The notes: generated by a model not told the origin, from the sequence alone. Shown: positions 1 to 9,382, counted from the first letter of the stretch. The stretch is 64,000 nucleotides of DNA from Streptomyces pactum (GCF_016031615.1 NZ_JACYXC010000001.1:806001-870000); one strand, 5' to 3'. Translations and numbers: made by a program.

Positions 1-373
1 CGGGGCGCGGGGGCCGCCCCGCCAGGCGCTTCCGGCGGGCCCGGACTCGCCCGTCACCCGCCCCCGGCGGCGGGACCGTACAAACCGCCCGCCCCCGCCG
101 GGCCGTACGGACGAACCAGCACCGGACCGGACCCGCGGCACCGGACCGGACCCGCGGCGCCGGATGCCCCCGCGGCCCCGCTGATCCCGCAGCCCCACAA
201 GCCCGCGGCACCCCGAACCCCGCGGCGCCGTGAGCACCCCGGCGCGGCGCGGAAGAGCCCCCGGCCCGCCGGGGCCACCGTGCGGGGGCGGCCCCGGCCC
301 GGCGCGAAGGCGCCCCGGGGCGTCGAAGGCTCCGGGGCGCACGCCCGTGGGGGACCCGCCGGCCCGGCGGGGG
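1..373. other. Non-coding GC-rich stretch with a short direct repeat
   Basis: No gene is supported here. It holds a two-copy 19-bp direct repeat at 121-139 and 140-158. It also holds a hairpin downstream of the leftward oxidoreductase, annotated separately. Confidence 0.6.
310..340 (-). terminator. Hairpin after the geranylgeranyl-reductase-like gene
   Basis: A perfect 9-bp stem (GCGCCCCGG at 310-318 pairing with 332-340) encloses a 13-base loop about 35 bp past the leftward stop codon. There is no clear U tract, which is usual for actinomycete terminators. Confidence 0.45.
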
Positions 374-1603
374 TCAGCCGCGGTCGAGCGCGGTGACCGC
401 GCGCCGCGCGGCGGGGTGGGTACGGACGATCTCGGCCAGCGTGGTGGAGCCGCGGGTGATCTTCGTGAAGGCGCGCCAGGCGGGCCGGAAGCCGGTGAGC
501 GCGGCGTGGAACACCCCGGGCCGGCGGGCGAACGCCCCGTACAGCCGGCGGCCCACGCCCATCTCCACACCCAGTCCGGCCTTGATGGCGAAGGCGTAGT
601 TCAGCGCCTGCCGGCGGGCGTCCACCGCGTCGTGCGCCTCGGCGATGCGCACCGCCCACTCCCCCGCCAGCCGCCCGGAGCGCAGCGCGAAGGAGATGCC
701 CTCCCGGGTCCACGGCTCCAGCAGCCCGGCGGCGTCCCCGCAGACCAGGACCCGGCCCCGGGACAGCGGCGAGTCGTCCGCGCGGCAGCGCGTGAGGTGG
801 CCCGAGGAGATGCTCGGCTCGAAGCCGGCCAGACCCAGCCGGGCGATGAAGTCCTCCAGGTAGCGCTTGGTGCCCGCGCCCTCCCCGCGCGCCGAGATCA
901 CGCCGACGGTGAGGGTGTCGCCCTTGGGGAAGACCCAGCCGTAACTGCCCGGGATCGGGCCCCAGTCGATGAGCACCCGGCCCGCCCAGTCCTCGGCGAC
1001 GGTCGGCGGGACCGGGATCTCCGCCTCCAGCCCGAGGTCCACCTGGTCCAGCTTGACCCCGACGTGCGCCCCTATCCGGCTGGCGCTGCCGTCCGCGCCG
1101 ACCACCGCGCGGGCCAGCACCGTCTCCCCGTCGGCGAGGACCACCGCGACGGTCCGCCGGTCCGGGACGGCCGGGCCGTGCTGCTCCACCCGGGTCACCG
1201 CGGTGCCGGTACGGACCTCCGCGCCCGCCTCCTTGGCCGCCTCGACCAGCGCGGCGTCGAACTCGGGCCGGTTGATGAGGGAGAACAGCGGCTGCTTGGA
1301 CCGGCGGGTGCGGGAGAGCTTGCCGTTGAGGGAGAACGTCACGGCGTGCACGCGCTCCCGCAGCGGGAGTTCGAAGCCCGGCGGCAGGGCCTCGCGGGAC
1401 GGGCCGATGATGCCGCCGCCGCAGGTCTTGTAGCGGGGCAGCTCGGCCTTCTCCAGCAGCAGCACCCGGCGCCCGGCGCAGGCGGCCGCGTAGGCCGCGG
1501 AGGCGCCCGCCGGACCGGCTCCGACCACCACGACATCCCAGACCGGCCGGTCACCACGCCCCGCCGCGGAGGTCTCGTTCCCGGTTGCGCTGTCGCTGCT
1601 CAC
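374..1603 (-). CDS. Geranylgeranyl reductase family FAD-dependent oxidoreductase
   Basis: A 409-residue flavoprotein of the geranylgeranyl reductase family, which reduces isoprenoid double bonds in menaquinone side chains and related lipids. The N-terminal dinucleotide-binding motif VVVGAGPAGASAAY is near residues 22-35, followed by the family segment PRYKTCGGGI. A second flavin-contact motif, VLVCGDAAGLLEPWTREGIS, lies near residue 290. The GTG at 1603 is preferred because a GGGAG lies about ten bases upstream; an in-frame GTG at 1621 is possible. It is transcribed away from the M20 peptidase gene and stands alone on its strand. The exact substrate cannot be read from the sequence; menaquinone or another polyprenyl lipid is the usual inference. 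Confidence 0.85.
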   Translation of the reverse strand: MSSDSATGNETSAAGRGDRPVWDVVVVGAGPAGASAAYAAACAGRRVLLLEKAELPRYKTCGGGIIGPSREALPPGFELPLRERVHAVTFSLNGKLSRTRRSKQPLFSLINRPEFDAALVEAAKEAGAEVRTGTAVTRVEQHGPAVPDRRTVAVVLADGETVLARAVVGADGSASRIGAHVGVKLDQVDLGLEAEIPVPPTVAEDWAGRVLIDWGPIPGSYGWVFPKGDTLTVGVISARGEGAGTKRYLEDFIARLGLAGFEPSISSGHLTRCRADDSPLSRGRVLVCGDAAGLLEPWTREGISFALRSGRLAGEWAVRIAEAHDAVDARRQALNYAFAIKAGLGVEMGVGRRLYGAFARRPGVFHAALTGFRPAWRAFTKITRGSTTLAEIVRTHPAARRAVTALDRG

Positions 1604-1757
1604 GTGTGCTTCCGCTCCCACTCGACCGACCCGAACACCTGATCCGACTACCGCCGCATCCTACGTCCCGCCGGTCCGCCGACCGCCTGTGGGATGATCT
1701 GCGGCACATCAAGTTCGTACATACGTGCCCAACGCTGTGCATCCCAGGAGCGTCCCC

Positions 1758-3113
1758 ATGGATCTGGCCGAGTCCGTCGCATCCCTGCTTCCCCGTGCCC
1801 GCACCGAGCTGGCCGAATTCGTGGCCTTCCGGTCGGTCGCGGACGAGGCCCAGTTCCCCCGGAGCGAGTGCGAGGGCGCCGCCCGCTGGGCCGCCGACGC
1901 GCTGCGCGCCGAGGGTTTCCAGGACGTCGCGCTGCTGGACACCCCGGACGGGACCCAGTCGGTGTACGGCCACCTGCCCGGACCGGCCGGCGCCCCGACC
2001 GTGCTGCTCTACGCCCACTACGACGTGCAGCCGCCGCTGGACGAGGACGCCTGGCTCTCCCCGCCGTTCGAGCTGACCGAGCGGGACGGTCGCTGGTACG
2101 GGCGGGGCGCCGCCGACTGCAAGGGCGGCCTGATCATGCACCTGATCGCGCTGCGGGCGCTGAAGGCGACCGGGGGCATCCCGGTCGGCGTCAAGGTGAT
2201 CGTGGAGGGCTCCGAGGAGCAGGGCACCGGCGGTCTGGAGCGGTACGCCGAGGAGCACCCGGAGCTGCTCACCGCCGACACCATCGTGATCGGCGACTGC
2301 GGGAACTTCCGGGTCGGGCTCCCCACGGTCACCGCCACCCTGCGCGGGATGACCATGGTGCGGGTGGAGGTGGACACGCTCGCCGGCAACCTGCACTCCG
2401 GGCAGTTCGGCGGGGCGGCCCCGGACGCGCTGGCCGCGCTGATCCGCATCCTGGACTCGCTGCGCGCCGAGGACGGCTCCACCACGGTCGCCGGCCTGGC
2501 CGCGGACGCCGAGTGGGACGGGCTGCAGTACCCCGAGGAGGACTTCCGCCGGGACGCCAAGGTGCTGGACGGCGTGGAGCTGATCGGTTCCGGCACCGTC
2601 GCCGACCGGATCTGGGCGCGTCCGGCGGTGACCGTGATCGGCATCGACTGCCCGCCGGTCATCGGCGCCACCCCCTCGGTGCAGGCGGGCGCACGGGCGC
2701 TGGTCAGCCTGCGGGTGCCGCCGGGCACCGATGCCGCCGAGGCGACCAAGCTGCTCACCGCGCACCTGGAGAACGCCGCCCCGTGGGGCGCCCGGGTGCG
2801 GGTGGAGCAGGTCGGCCAGGGGCAGCCGTTCCGGGCGGACACCAGCAGCCCGGCGTACACCGCGATGAGCGAGGCGATGCGGGAGGCGTACGACGGCATC
2901 CCGATGGCGATCGCCGGACAGGGCGGCTCCATCCCGCTGTGCAACACCCTCGCCGCGCTCTACCCCGAGGCGGAGATCCTGCTCATCGGGCTGAGCGAGC
3001 CGGAGGCGCAGATCCACGCGGTCAACGAGAGCGTCTCGCCGGAGGAGCTGGAGCGGCTGTCGCTCACCGAGGCGCTGTTCCTGCGCAAGTACGCGGCGTC
3101 CCGGGCGGGCTGA
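1758..3113 (+). CDS. M20 family metallopeptidase (dipeptidase)
   Basis: A 451-residue cytosolic zinc dipeptidase of the M20 family. Metal-ligand and catalytic elements appear in the expected order. HYDVQPP carries the first histidine and catalytic aspartate, RGAADCKGG the bridging aspartate, EGSEEQGT the general-base glutamate pair, NLHSGQFGG the dimerisation-domain histidine, and the C-terminal AQIHAVNES the last ligand. No signal peptide is visible. ATG 1758 is chosen over an upstream ATG at 1725 because AGGAG sits seven bases before it. It is a single gene, convergent with the sugar ABC operon and separated from it by a very strong hairpin. Substrate specificity is not predictable. Confidence 0.9.
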   Translation: MDLAESVASLLPRARTELAEFVAFRSVADEAQFPRSECEGAARWAADALRAEGFQDVALLDTPDGTQSVYGHLPGPAGAPTVLLYAHYDVQPPLDEDAWLSPPFELTERDGRWYGRGAADCKGGLIMHLIALRALKATGGIPVGVKVIVEGSEEQGTGGLERYAEEHPELLTADTIVIGDCGNFRVGLPTVTATLRGMTMVRVEVDTLAGNLHSGQFGGAAPDALAALIRILDSLRAEDGSTTVAGLAADAEWDGLQYPEEDFRRDAKVLDGVELIGSGTVADRIWARPAVTVIGIDCPPVIGATPSVQAGARALVSLRVPPGTDAAEATKLLTAHLENAAPWGARVRVEQVGQGQPFRADTSSPAYTAMSEAMREAYDGIPMAIAGQGGSIPLCNTLAALYPEAEILLIGLSEPEAQIHAVNESVSPEELERLSLTEALFLRKYAASRAG

Positions 3114-3139
3114 CCGCGCGCGCCGCGTCCCGGCCGGAA

Positions 3140-3187
3140 ACGTCCCAGGCCCCGGGGGTGGCGTGCCACCCCCGGGGCCTGGGACGT
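3140..3187. terminator. Bidirectional hairpin terminator
   Basis: The 23-base arm at 3140-3162 is exactly complementary to 3165-3187, with only two bases between. It lies between the convergent peptidase and ABC permease genes, so it can serve both. Confidence 0.85.
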
Positions 3188-3296
3188 CCGGCCGGACCGG
3201 CCCCCGGAACCGCGGGGCACCGGAGGACCGAACGGTTCCGAGGACCGCACGGCCCCCGGGACCGCCGCGCGGCCCCGGGACCCGCCGGTGTCCTTC

Positions 3297-4160
3297 CTAT
3301 TCCTTCACCGCGCCGCCCAGCCCGGAGACCAGCCGCCGCTGGACCAGGACGAAGAAGATCAGCACCGGGATGGTCATGAGGGTGGACGCGGCCATGATGC
3401 CGCCCCAGTCGTTGCCCTCGTCCTTGAAGAAGACCAGCAGCGCCATCGGCAGGGTGGAGTTCTCGGTGTCGCTGATGATGAAGGTGCGGGCGAAGAGGAA
3501 GTCGTTCCAGGCGGAGATGAAGGAGAACACGCTCGTCGCCACCAGTCCGGGCAGGACCAGCGGAAAGAGGATCTGCCACAGGAAGCGGGTGCGGCTGGCG
3601 CCGTCGAGCGCGGCCTGTTCCTCCAGCGACTCGGGGACGGCCCGCACGAAGCCGCGCAGCATCCAGATCGCGAACGGCAGCGAGAAGGCGATGTGCGGCA
3701 GGATCAGCGAACCGAGGGTGTTCAGCCCGATCGCCGGCACGCTCTCCCCCATGTCCCGCATCAGGAAGAACATCGGGATGGTGAGCGCCTCGACCGGCAC
3801 CATCTGCGCCACCAGGAACATCACCAGCAGCGTGGTGCGGAAGCGGAACTTGAAGCGGGTGACGGCGGTGGCGGCCAGGAAGGCGATCAGCGCGGAGGCG
3901 ATCACCACCGTCCCGGCCACCAGCAGGCTGTTGAGGAAGTAGCGCCCGAAGTCCTCCTGGTCCAGCACGCGCCGGAAGGCGTCCAGCGAGGGGTGCAGGG
4001 TCCAGGGCCGGGGCTCGGTGGACTGCACCTCACCGGCCGGCTTCAGTGCCGACAGCACCATCCAGTACAGCGGGAAGGCGACGACGGCGGCCACCAGCAG
4101 GGCGGTCGCCTCGGCCACCAGCCGCCAGGGCTTGCGGATACGCGGGACGCGCACGGTCAC
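3297..4160 (-). CDS. Carbohydrate ABC transporter permease (MalG-type)
   Basis: A 287-residue inner-membrane permease of the MalG family, the second permease of a sugar importer. The hydrophobic profile predicts six membrane spans, beginning near residue 13. The EAA cytoplasmic loop that contacts the ATPase reads EEQAALDGASRTRFLWQI, near residue 190. The GTG at 4160 overlaps the stop of the upstream permease by four bases, indicating translational coupling. It is the last gene of the three-gene operon. No ATPase is encoded nearby; in streptomycetes such permeases commonly share the MsiK ATPase encoded elsewhere, which I infer here. Confidence 0.9.
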   Translation of the reverse strand: MTVRVPRIRKPWRLVAEATALLVAAVVAFPLYWMVLSALKPAGEVQSTEPRPWTLHPSLDAFRRVLDQEDFGRYFLNSLLVAGTVVIASALIAFLAATAVTRFKFRFRTTLLVMFLVAQMVPVEALTIPMFFLMRDMGESVPAIGLNTLGSLILPHIAFSLPFAIWMLRGFVRAVPESLEEQAALDGASRTRFLWQILFPLVLPGLVATSVFSFISAWNDFLFARTFIISDTENSTLPMALLVFFKDEGNDWGGIMAASTLMTIPVLIFFVLVQRRLVSGLGGAVKE

Positions 4161-5155
4161 AGTTCCTCCCCCCTGCGGCGCAGCAGCCGCAGGTACACCA
4201 GCGTCACCACGAGCAGGATGAGCAGCATCACCACGCCGATCGCCGAGCCCAGGCTGTACTGCGACGACGCGAAGGCCTTCTGGTAGGCGTAGACGTTGAG
4301 GACCAGGTTCTGACCGGCGACGCCGCCGCCGTCGGTCATCACGTAGATCTGGGTGAAGACCTTGAAGTCCCAGATGATGGACTGGATGGTGACCACGACC
4401 AGGATCGGCCGGAGCATCGGCGCCATGACCGCCCGCCAGATGCGCCACTGCGAGGCGCCGTCGAGCGACGCGGCCTCCAGGACCTCCTGGGGGATGGCCT
4501 TGATGCCCGCGTAGACGGTCACCATCACGAACGGGAACGAGCACCACACGACCTCGAAGAGCACCAGCGCGAAGGCGCTGTAGCGGCCGTAGGTCCACGA
4601 GTAGTCCTGGAACCCGCCGAGCCCGAACCACACCAGGACCCGGTTGACCGGGCCGTAGTCGGGGTCGAAGAGGAAGACCCAGACGGTGGAGCCGGTGATG
4701 GCGGGGGTGGCCCAGGCGCCGAGCGCGGCCAGCATCAGCGCCAGCCGGGGCAGCGCGCGGATGCGGGTGAGCAGTACGGCCAGCGCGCAGCCGACGGCGA
4801 GGGTGGCGACGACACAGACGGCGGCGAAGACGACGGTGGTGGTCAGCACCTCCCAGAACTGCTCGTCGCCGAAGAGCCGGGTGTAGTTGGCCAGGCCCTC
4901 GAAGGTGGTGGGTTCGCCGCCGCTGACCTGGGCCTGGGTGTACTTCAGGAAGGAGATCAGGACGAGTTGGTAGATGGGGTAGAGCAGCAGTCCGCCGAGG
5001 ACCAGCAGGGCGGGTGCCAGGTAGAGCCAGGGGGTCCACCGCCCGCGCCGGGCGGCGCCGGACCGGCGCCCGTCCCCGCGCTCGGGTCGCTCCGTCACCG
5101 CCGGGGCGGCCGCGGCCGCCCCGGCCGGAGCCTTCGCCACGCCTCGGCCGCTCAT
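4157..5155 (-). CDS. Carbohydrate ABC transporter permease (MalF-type)
   Basis: A 332-residue inner-membrane permease, the partner of the MalG-type protein. An alanine-rich cytoplasmic N-terminus of about 40 residues precedes a first span near WLYLAPALLVLGGLLLYPIY. The EAA loop QEVLEAASLDGASQWRIW lies near residue 220, followed by two further spans. The ATG at 5155 overlaps the stop of the substrate-binding protein by four bases, and its own stop overlaps the next gene by four. The set is therefore one translationally coupled operon. The family handles oligosaccharides or amino sugars; the sugar itself cannot be named. Confidence 0.9.
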   Translation of the reverse strand: MSGRGVAKAPAGAAAAAPAVTERPERGDGRRSGAARRGRWTPWLYLAPALLVLGGLLLYPIYQLVLISFLKYTQAQVSGGEPTTFEGLANYTRLFGDEQFWEVLTTTVVFAAVCVVATLAVGCALAVLLTRIRALPRLALMLAALGAWATPAITGSTVWVFLFDPDYGPVNRVLVWFGLGGFQDYSWTYGRYSAFALVLFEVVWCSFPFVMVTVYAGIKAIPQEVLEAASLDGASQWRIWRAVMAPMLRPILVVVTIQSIIWDFKVFTQIYVMTDGGGVAGQNLVLNVYAYQKAFASSQYSLGSAIGVVMLLILLVVTLVYLRLLRRRGEEL

Positions 5156-6465
5156 GAGCGGAACGCCTCGTCCATCTTGTCCGCGGCGGCCCCGGCGGCG
5201 TCGTCCACGTCCTTCCGGCCGCTGACGATCTCCTGGAACATGGTGGGCAGGACCAGCCCGGAGTCGATGGACGCCCAGGCGGGTGAGGCGGGCACGAACT
5301 TGGTGCCGGCGTCGAGCGTCTTGACGAAGGGGGCGACGAACGGCCTGCGCTTCGCCGCCTCGGCGCGGACGTCGGTGAAGGTGGGCAGGAAGCCCATCGC
5401 GTCGAACAGCTCGGCCTGGGTCTCCTTGCCGGCCAGGGACTTCATCAGCTCCACGGCGAGCGTGCGGTGGCCGCTGCTCTTGAGGACGCCGATGTTGTTG
5501 CCGCCCGCGAAGGCGGGGGCGATGTCGCCGGGGCGGCGGCCGGGCAGCGGCACCACGGCGTAACGGCCCTTGACCGCGCCGCTCTCCACCGCCTGGTGGT
5601 TGAAGTCACCGCCGATGGCCATCCCCGCCTTCCCGGAGGCGAATGCCTGCACCGTGTCGTTGCCGCCCCACTGGGCGCAGGCGGACGCCGGGCAGTTGTG
5701 GTCGCCGAAGAGGGAGGTGTAGGCGCGGATGCCGGTGCGGGCGGCCGGGTCGTCGATGGCCGCGGTGTACCGGCCGTCCTTCTCCCGGGCGAGTTCGCCC
5801 CCGTTGGCCCAGATGAACGGCATGGCCCCGTAGGTGTACGCGCCGCCGACCGCGAGCCCGTACAGTTCCGGTCGCTCGGCGCGGATGCGCTTCGCCGTCT
5901 CCGCCACCTCCGCCAGGGTCCGCGGCACCTCGATGCCCAGCTCCCGGAAGACGTCGGTGCGGTAGTACAGCGCCCGGACGCCGACGAAGAGCGGCGCGCC
6001 GTAGACCTTGCCGTCCACGGTGACGGACCGCCGGGCCGTCGGGTCGGTGTCCGCGGTCTCCGGCCAGGCGGCGAACTCCTTGCTGATGTCGGCGAGTCCG
6101 CCGTCCTCGACGTACCCGGCGGTGTCGGTGTTGCCGTACTCGATCAGGTCCGGGGCGCTGCTGGGGTCGTTGAAGGCGGCCTTGATCTTCTGGGCCCGGG
6201 TGTCGACGGGAATGTAGGAGATGTCCACCTTGACGTCCTGGTGGCGTGCGGTGAAGGCGGCGACGGCCCGGTCCACCACCTTCTCCTTGGGCGCGTTGTC
6301 CACCTCCCGGAAGAGCCAGACCCGCAGGGTGCCGCTCTTGGCGTCGCCCTTGGCGCTGTTGTCCGAGGTGGACGGGGCACAGCCGGCGGCGGCGAGCGCC
6401 GAGAGCAGCACCGCCGCCATGACCCGGGCCGCCGGCCGGGCGGCGGAGAGGGCGCGGACCTTCAT
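5152..6465 (-). CDS. Sugar-binding lipoprotein of ABC importer (family 1)
   Basis: A 437-residue extracellular solute-binding protein. The N-terminus has a basic stretch, a hydrophobic core and a lipobox (LAAAGC) at about residues 24-29, so it should be lipidated and anchored on the outer face of the membrane. The mature part has the family 1 binding-protein pattern, including PLFVGVRALYYRTDVFRELG. ATG 6465 is chosen because it gives a proper lipoprotein signal; the open frame continues upstream without a plausible leader. It is the first gene of the importer operon and has a 19-bp palindrome 15 bp upstream. The substrate is a carbohydrate by family; which one is unknown. Confidence 0.9.
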   Translation of the reverse strand: MKVRALSAARPAARVMAAVLLSALAAAGCAPSTSDNSAKGDAKSGTLRVWLFREVDNAPKEKVVDRAVAAFTARHQDVKVDISYIPVDTRAQKIKAAFNDPSSAPDLIEYGNTDTAGYVEDGGLADISKEFAAWPETADTDPTARRSVTVDGKVYGAPLFVGVRALYYRTDVFRELGIEVPRTLAEVAETAKRIRAERPELYGLAVGGAYTYGAMPFIWANGGELAREKDGRYTAAIDDPAARTGIRAYTSLFGDHNCPASACAQWGGNDTVQAFASGKAGMAIGGDFNHQAVESGAVKGRYAVVPLPGRRPGDIAPAFAGGNNIGVLKSSGHRTLAVELMKSLAGKETQAELFDAMGFLPTFTDVRAEAAKRRPFVAPFVKTLDAGTKFVPASPAWASIDSGLVLPTMFQEIVSGRKDVDDAAGAAADKMDEAFRS

Positions 6466-6480
6466 AACAGACCCCCATCT

Positions 6481-6499
6481 CGTTGCATCATGTGCAACG
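6481..6499. promoter_or_regulatory. Palindromic operator candidate upstream of the sugar ABC operon
   Basis: CGTTGCA at 6481-6487 and its exact reverse complement at 6493-6499 flank a 5-base spacer, just upstream of the lipoprotein start. Its size and place fit a transcriptional repressor site. No regulator gene is adjacent. Confidence 0.55.
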
Positions 6500-6684
6500 G
6501 GTGTTTCACTGGGCACAACAGGCAGGAGACTAGGCGCGGTTCCGCGCACGAAACAAGAGGTCTGAACCACTTCGGTGGGGCGCCCGCGCCGCACGGGTAC
6601 GAGGGGTGACGGCCGCACCGCGGTCCCCTCCCGGCCGGCGGGGCCGTGGGAAGGGACCGCGGTGCGGTGGCGGGGCGGCGGGGT

Positions 6685-7770
6685 TCACTCCGTGCCGATG
6701 GCTCGGAGCACGTCGAGCCGCGCGGCGCGCCGGGCCGGCCGGGCCCTCCGCCAGAGGCACGCCGTCCCGGAGGGAGACCGCGACCAGGGTGTCGGAGTCG
6801 TGAGTGCGGTGCGGTGCCCAGGCGTCGCGGGTGATCACGTAGTCCCCGGCCAGGTCGTCCCGAGCGTAGACCGCGGCCACCGTGAAGGCCCGCGCCGAGC
6901 GTGCGCAGCAGCGCGTTCTCGCGGGTGCGCTGGGCGACGACGGTGGCGAAGGTGTTGTGGATGCTGAAGGTCGCCACCAGCAGCGCGATCCCGGCGAACA
7001 CCGTCAGCAGCGCGGTGAACATGGTCAGGAAGCGTCCGGAGACCAGGTCCAGGCTTTCCTCTGAGGCCTGGTCGCCGGTGATCGCCTCCACGCCGTCGGG
7101 CAGCACCGGCCGTATCCGCGCCACCAGTTCGTCCCGGCCGACGCCGGGGCCGGCCCGCAACTGGATGCTGTCGGCCTTCCCGGGGCCGGAGGTCAGGTAC
7201 CGCTCGGCGTCGGCCCGGGTGAGTCCGGTGTACGTCGCCGGGCCCATGCCGTCCTCGGTGCCGAAGGTGACGAGGCCGACGACGGTGATCCGGAGCGGTT
7301 CGGGGGTGCGCAGCACCGTGGTGTCGCCGATCCGCAGGTCACCCGCCTCGGCGGTGGCGCGGTTGACCACGGCCCCGTTCGCCGTCACGGCCGATGAGCT
7401 GGCCGGCGCCCTGGATGCCGGACTCGGCGGCGGCGACGCCCGGCACCCGCTCCAGACGCCGGGCGAGGGCGGCGTCCACCGGTTGGCGGGTGCCCTGGCC
7501 CTGGCCGGGGGCGGTGATCGCGTCGGCGCTGCGCACCACGGCGTCGGTGCCCCCGTTGGCGTCGGTGAACAGCGTGTCGAAGCTCGACCGCAGGGTGTCG
7601 CCCATCACCAGCGTTCCGGTGAGGAAGGAGACGCCGAGCAGCACGGCGGGGGAGGTACCGGCGAGGCGCCGCCGGTGGGCCCGCAGGGAGGCGCGGGCGA
7701 TGCGCCAGGTGGCGCGGGCCGCGGCGGCCGCGCCACGGGCCCCGGTGGGCGGGGAGGTTCGGCGGTTCAT
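6685..7770 (-). pseudogene. Broken FtsX/MacB-type ABC exporter permease
   Basis: The remains of an FtsX-like permease of the MacB exporter class, which normally runs to about 800 residues or more. The first frame, from ATG 7770, gives the amino-terminal membrane helix and part of the periplasmic domain (FLTGTLVMGDTLRSSFD), then breaks near 7390. The next frame continues with NRATAEAGDLRIGDTTVLR through the second helix (TMFTALLTVFAGIALLVATF) and breaks near 6905. A third piece reads YARDDLAGDYVITRDAWAPH. The typical C-terminal end, LDVLRAIGTE followed by a stop at 6685, comes directly after it. At least two frameshifts and two large internal deletions are needed, so no functional permease can be made. 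It overlaps the broken ATPase gene by four bases. Confidence 0.85.
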
Positions 7771-8575
7771 GGCCGGGCCCCTGGCGCCGAGCCCGGGCGG
7801 GTTCCGGACGGCCCGGCGCCGGTGGTCCGGCCGCCGTCCGCCGGCAGGAACCGCTGCATCCGGTCCAGCACGCGTTCGGCGGTCGGTTCCGGCATCCGGT
7901 CCACCAGCCGGCCGTCGGCGAGGAAGACCACCTCGTCCGCGTGGGCGGCGGCGACCGGGTCGTGGGTGACCATGACCACCGTCCGGCCCATTTCCCGGAC
8001 GGCCCGGCCCAGCAGCCGCAGCACCTCCTCGCCGGAGCGGGAGTCCAGGTTTCCGGTCGGCTCGTCGGCGAAGACCACGTCCGGCCGCGCCGCGAAGGCG
8101 CGGGCCACCGCCACCCGTTGCTGCTGCCCGCCGGACAGCTCGGACGGGCGGTGGTGGAGCCGTCCGCGGAGCCCGACGATGTCGATCAGGGTGTCCACCC
8201 AGGCCCGCTCCCCGGCGTCGGCACGGACGCCCGAAAGGTCCTGGGGCAGGGTGATGTTCTCCGCGACGGTCAGGGTGGGCACCAGGTTGGAGGACTGGAA
8301 GACGAAGCCGACGTGCTCCCTGCGGAGCAGGGTCAGCTTCCGGTCGCCGAGCCCGCCCAGCTCGGTGCCCGCGATGTACCTGGAGCCCGAGGTGAGGGTG
8401 TCGAGCCCGGCGGCGCAGTGCATCAGGGTGGACTTGCCGGACCCGGACGGCCCGTGATCGCCGTGAAGCGGCCGGCGGGGAAGTCGATGCTCACCCCGTT
8501 CAGCGCCCGTACCGAGGTGTCCCCGGATCCGTGGACCTACACGGCGTCCACCACGCGGGCCGCCGCGGCGGTCAT
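7767..8575 (-). pseudogene. Broken ABC exporter ATPase (MacB/LolD type)
   Basis: The ATP-binding partner of the decayed permease. From ATG 8575 the frame hits an in-frame TAG after twelve codons (8537-8539). Reading through gives GSGDTSVRALNGVS and FPAGRFTAI, the normal start of this family. A one-base loss near 8450 then shifts the frame in the Walker A motif. The rest is well preserved in the second frame: PSGSGKSTLMHC, signature LSGGQQQRVAVA, Walker B VVFADEPTGNLDS and H-loop VMVTHDP. The first two lesions alone remove a usable start. The conserved downstream motifs suggest the loss is recent. It overlaps the SHOCT gene by four bases, so the trio was once an operon. Confidence 0.85.
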
Positions 8576-8871
8576 GAGTCACCTCCCTCGTGGGACCCGG
8601 TGCCTGACCGCTCGTCCAGGACGGCCAGCCGGCGCCGGTACTCGTCCTCGTCGATCTGGCCGGCGGCGAACCGGCGGCCCAGCACGGTGGCCGGCGAGGG
8701 ACCGTGGCCAGCGCCGTCGCGCGGCCCGTGCCAGGGCGGCCGGCCACGCCATGCGGTGCGGCGCAGCACAAGGACCGCGCCGGCCACCACCAGGGCCCAG
8801 ACGAGCGGGACCAACAGGATCCACGGGCCCGGTCCGCCGGGCCCGGCGAGGGCCTGTGCCAGGGGTGTCAT
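8572..8871 (-). CDS. Small SHOCT-domain membrane protein
   Basis: A 99-residue protein with one membrane span near residues 16-36 (WILLVPLVWALVVAGAVLVL) and a C-terminal SHOCT motif (LGRRFAAGQIDEDEYRRRL), a short domain often seen at the ends of membrane proteins. ATG 8871 is chosen because GAGGAG lies nine bases upstream; a TTG at 8880 is in frame but too close to that site. It overlaps the broken ATPase gene by four bases and is the apparent first gene of the decayed exporter operon. It is intact, so it may now be the only product of the operon. Its function is unknown. Confidence 0.8.
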   Translation of the reverse strand: MTPLAQALAGPGGPGPWILLVPLVWALVVAGAVLVLRRTAWRGRPPWHGPRDGAGHGPSPATVLGRRFAAGQIDEDEYRRRLAVLDERSGTGSHEGGDS

Positions 8872-9382
8872 GTCGCTCAACTCCTCGGTACGAACGCCGG
8901 TGCCGGTGCCGTCCGTCCGGCACCACCGGCTTCACCACCGAGCCTGGCCGTCGGGGCCCGCCGGGTCGTCGTACGGCCGACGACACCCGCGGTACCGCGC
9001 GGGGAGTACGGCCCCCGCGCCCCCGGTTTCCCGCGCCCTGTCTCCCGCGCTCCGGTCCCCGTCGCCCTCCACTCCCGCGCTCTCCGTCTCCAGCGCCCCC
9101 GGTCTCTCGCGCCCGTGGTACGGCGAAACGTTCCGGGGCCGCACGCGCCGGCCCGCCGGTCCCGGCACCGCCCGGGCCCCAGCACCCGGCACCGCCCGGC
9201 GCCGGGTGACACCACCCTGTGCCGAGCGGTGCCGGGAGGTGCCGAGCGGTGCCGGGCAGTGCCGGGCGGCCGGACGGAGGCGGCCGCGGTCCGGCGCGGT
9301 GACGCACGCAAGGGGACGCGCGGAGCGCAACGGACCCCGCAGGGGACCGGTCAGGGGCCGGGCGGGCGGTGCGGTCCGGGGG
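8872..9382. other. Non-coding stretch rich in C-runs and short tandem repeats
   Basis: No coding frame with family features was found. The left half is made of repeated cytosine-rich words, and the right half includes a 10-bp tandem repeat. The promoter of the leftward SHOCT gene must lie at the left end. Confidence 0.5.
9219..9268. repeat. 10-bp tandem repeat, five copies
   Basis: Five consecutive ten-base units with consensus GTGCCGGGCG, differing at two or three positions, fill this segment between genes. Confidence 0.8.
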
